DNA of 64,000 nt from Lachnospiraceae bacterium (GTDB taxonomy: Bacteria; Bacillota; Clostridia; Lachnospirales; Lachnospiraceae), in contig JAFQBM010000003.1 in assembly GCA_017399685.1 (NCBI GenBank), forward strand, positions 1 to 64,000, given 5' to 3'. The position numbers were made by a program, and so were the translations under genes. The notes beneath the pieces were generated by a model, which searched no databases, was not told where the DNA came from, and saw nothing but the letters and a program-made list of their open reading frames with translations. Of the stretch, positions 62,608 through 64,000 are shown piece by piece. Each line of letters opens with the position of its first letter. The stretch's first letter is position 1.

Positions 62608-63096
62608 TTGATATATCTGATGATTTTACTGGGACTGGCGGTGTATTATGATATCCGTTATTTCCGAATTCCGAACTCTTTGATAGGGATTGGTATGATT
62701 ACCGGCATTATTTATCAGTTTGTTTATGGAACTGTTGCATTTTCAGATGTTTTGTTGGGAATGTTGATTCCGGTGGTGATTTTATTTTTATTGTTTTATC
62801 TGCATATGCTTGGAGCAGGGGATATTAAATTATTGTCCATGACAGGCATATTTCTTGGAACATCTATGTTCGCTGTGATATGGCAGTCTTTTGTCATAGC
62901 AGCAGTAATATCTTTCTTTCAACTTATTATTCAGAAGAATTTTCGAAGCAGAATTTCATATTTTATTGGGTATTGTATGAATGCCCTAAAAACCGGAAAG
63001 GTGCCACCCTACTATCAACCGGAACAGGACCAGTATAAAAATGCCATGCATTTTTCTATAGGGGTTTTTGGTGCAGTTATTTTACATTATCTTTAA
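62608..63096 (+). CDS. prepilin peptidase, A24A/CpaA-TadV type
   Basis: The 162-residue membrane aspartic protease has the two active-site patterns: YYDIRYFRIPN with the first Asp and LGAGDIKLL with the G-x-G-D second Asp. It lacks the N-terminal methylase domain of PilD, as CpaA/TadV enzymes do. It cleaves leaders of Tad/Flp pilin precursors. The start is TTG 62608, seven bases after AAAGGAG (62594-62600). The next gene is a TadZ-like ATPase, which supports a Tad pilus locus running off the right edge. Confidence 0.88.
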   Translation: MIYLMILLGLAVYYDIRYFRIPNSLIGIGMITGIIYQFVYGTVAFSDVLLGMLIPVVILFLLFYLHMLGAGDIKLLSMTGIFLGTSMFAVIWQSFVIAAVISFFQLIIQKNFRSRISYFIGYCMNALKTGKVPPYYQPEQDQYKNAMHFSIGVFGAVILHYL

Positions 63097-63162
63097 GTAG
63101 ATAAAATGAAAATATCGGGTTGCACTTTGCATATTTGCAATCATTAAAAGAATAGGAAATAG

Positions 63163-64000
63163 GTGAATGAACGTTTGAAACAGTGTTACATATTAATTTA
63201 TGAAATAGAAGAAGATTACCTTATGGCCATGATGGAGTATATGAATTCGGATTCTTCCTTTCCCTTTCTGGCGGTAGGATTTAGTAATCTAAAAAAGGCG
63301 TTGGAATATATAGAAAAGAATGAGGTTTCTTTGATTTTAAGCTGTGAGGAGAATGTTTTTCCGGCACAGCAGAGGGTGGTTCTTTTAAGTAAAGAAGCAG
63401 TACCGTCAGAGCAAAGAGAAAAGAAGATATATAAATACCAAAGCGGTACAAGTCTGAAAAAGGCATTGTACTATACCTTAAAGGATGCTGTATATATGGA
63501 AGGAGAAAAATCCAGTCGTATGATATTGGTATATTCACCCTTGGGAAGATGTGGAAAGACGGCATTTTCCATGGCCTTGGCAGGTCTTAATGGGGAAAAA
63601 CCGAATTTATATCTTTCCTTTGAGGAAGTGTCTTCTTTAGAGGAAGAAGGTCAGATGGAAGAAATTATATTAGCCATAAAAGAAAGAATGGAAACCGTGG
63701 TATCAAAGGTTCAGGCATTGGCGGTAAGAAATGGTAACAGGGAAATCTTAAGCGCTTCCCGCTCTTTTTTAGACAGTAAGGTGTTAAGTTATGATGATTT
63801 TCAGTGGTTTCTGGAACAACTAAAGAAATCCGGGTTCTTCGGGCGGATTGTTGTAGATATGGGCAATGGATGTCTGAATGATTTTCGAATTCTTTCTCTG
63901 TTTGGCCGTTGGTATCTTCCTGTTTTGGGAGATGAAATCAGTGTAAAAAAGTTGGAACGGTTTGAAGATCTCTTAAGCCACATGCAGGAATTAAATCCCG
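63163..64000 (+). CDS. TadZ/CpaE-like P-loop ATPase (right-edge partial)
   Basis: An open frame of about 279 codons begins at GTG 63163 (or TTG 63175, behind AGGTGA) and leaves the window without a stop. The N-terminal part (about 1-100) has the size of a degenerate receiver domain. The P-loop follows as YSPLGRCGKTAFSMALAG, the deviant Walker A of MinD/ParA-like proteins, and a later stretch IVVDMGNG fits Walker B. TadZ/CpaE proteins position Tad pilus machinery at the cell pole. The adjacent prepilin peptidase agrees with that. The C-terminal part is not seen. Confidence 0.82.
   Translation, partial: MNERLKQCYILIYEIEEDYLMAMMEYMNSDSSFPFLAVGFSNLKKALEYIEKNEVSLILSCEENVFPAQQRVVLLSKEAVPSEQREKKIYKYQSGTSLKKALYYTLKDAVYMEGEKSSRMILVYSPLGRCGKTAFSMALAGLNGEKPNLYLSFEEVSSLEEEGQMEEIILAIKERMETVVSKVQALAVRNGNREILSASRSFLDSKVLSYDDFQWFLEQLKKSGFFGRIVVDMGNGCLNDFRILSLFGRWYLPVLGDEISVKKLERFEDLLSHMQELNP

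Overview
The window reads as a chromosomal segment of a low-GC, anaerobic Gram-positive bacterium, most likely a Lachnospiraceae (Clostridia). Reasons: strong AGGAGG-type ribosome sites, genes packed on both strands, and a typical family gene set (Rpn-type PD-(D/E)XK protein, AAA-ATPase/nuclease, YfhO, eukaryotic-type HisA, Na+-type ATP synthase, Tad-pilus genes, ECF sigma with DUF4179-like anti-sigma). This is inference from gene content; no rRNA or tRNA gene is visible.

Layout. 0-7.3 kb: the tail of an ABC ATPase, then a peptide-export/immunity-like locus: two ABC-2 permeases, an ABC ATPase with a C-terminal frameshift, an ABC exporter with a damaged Walker A motif, a cytoplasmic subtilisin-like (S8) protease and an orphan LytTR response regulator. 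A direct repeat upstream looks like a LytTR operator. 7.3-13 kb: a small conserved protein, an M15 peptidase, an SDR reductase, an Rpn-family nuclease with a second full ribosome site and start inside the gene, D-lactate dehydrogenase and a convergent 2-hydroxyacid dehydrogenase. 13-27.2 kb: an OmpR/histidine-kinase pair, an ECF sigma/anti-sigma pair and a large ABC operon with one ATPase and three tandem paralogous FtsX-type permeases. Three copies of a foldable intergenic element punctuate this block. 27.5-36 kb: AAA-ATPase/nuclease, a large beta-helix surface protein, a chemoreceptor, an unusual carbamoyltransferase and an AEC transporter. 36-40 kb: mecA-thyA-folA on the minus strand, a 0.9 kb non-coding stretch with a consensus promoter, and a CwlD-like amidase. 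40.3-49.6 kb: a Sua5-LMW phosphatase fusion, rpiB, then the complete F1Fo ATP synthase operon, whose c subunit has a Na+-binding signature. 49.6-55.7 kb: a non-coding zone with a 234 bp palindromic element, then PAP2 phosphatase, DUF4003, eukaryotic-type hisA and a very long chemoreceptor, all minus strand. 55.9-64 kb: YfhO, galU, a hybrid sensor kinase, a small DUF2508 protein, and the start of a Tad pilus locus (prepilin peptidase and a TadZ/CpaE-like ATPase cut by the window edge).

The strongest candidates for something undescribed are: (1) the Rpn gene whose internal start repeats 19 bases of its own start region, predicting a separately made C-terminal protein; (2) the S8-protease/ABC/LytTR locus with a possible tiny precursor peptide; (3) a 98 bp three-way-junction element in three copies around the ABC operon; (4) a roughly 206 bp palindromic element in two copies, each with the same arm facing a start codon; and (5) an orphan promoter feeding a structured non-coding transcript near 38.6 kb.
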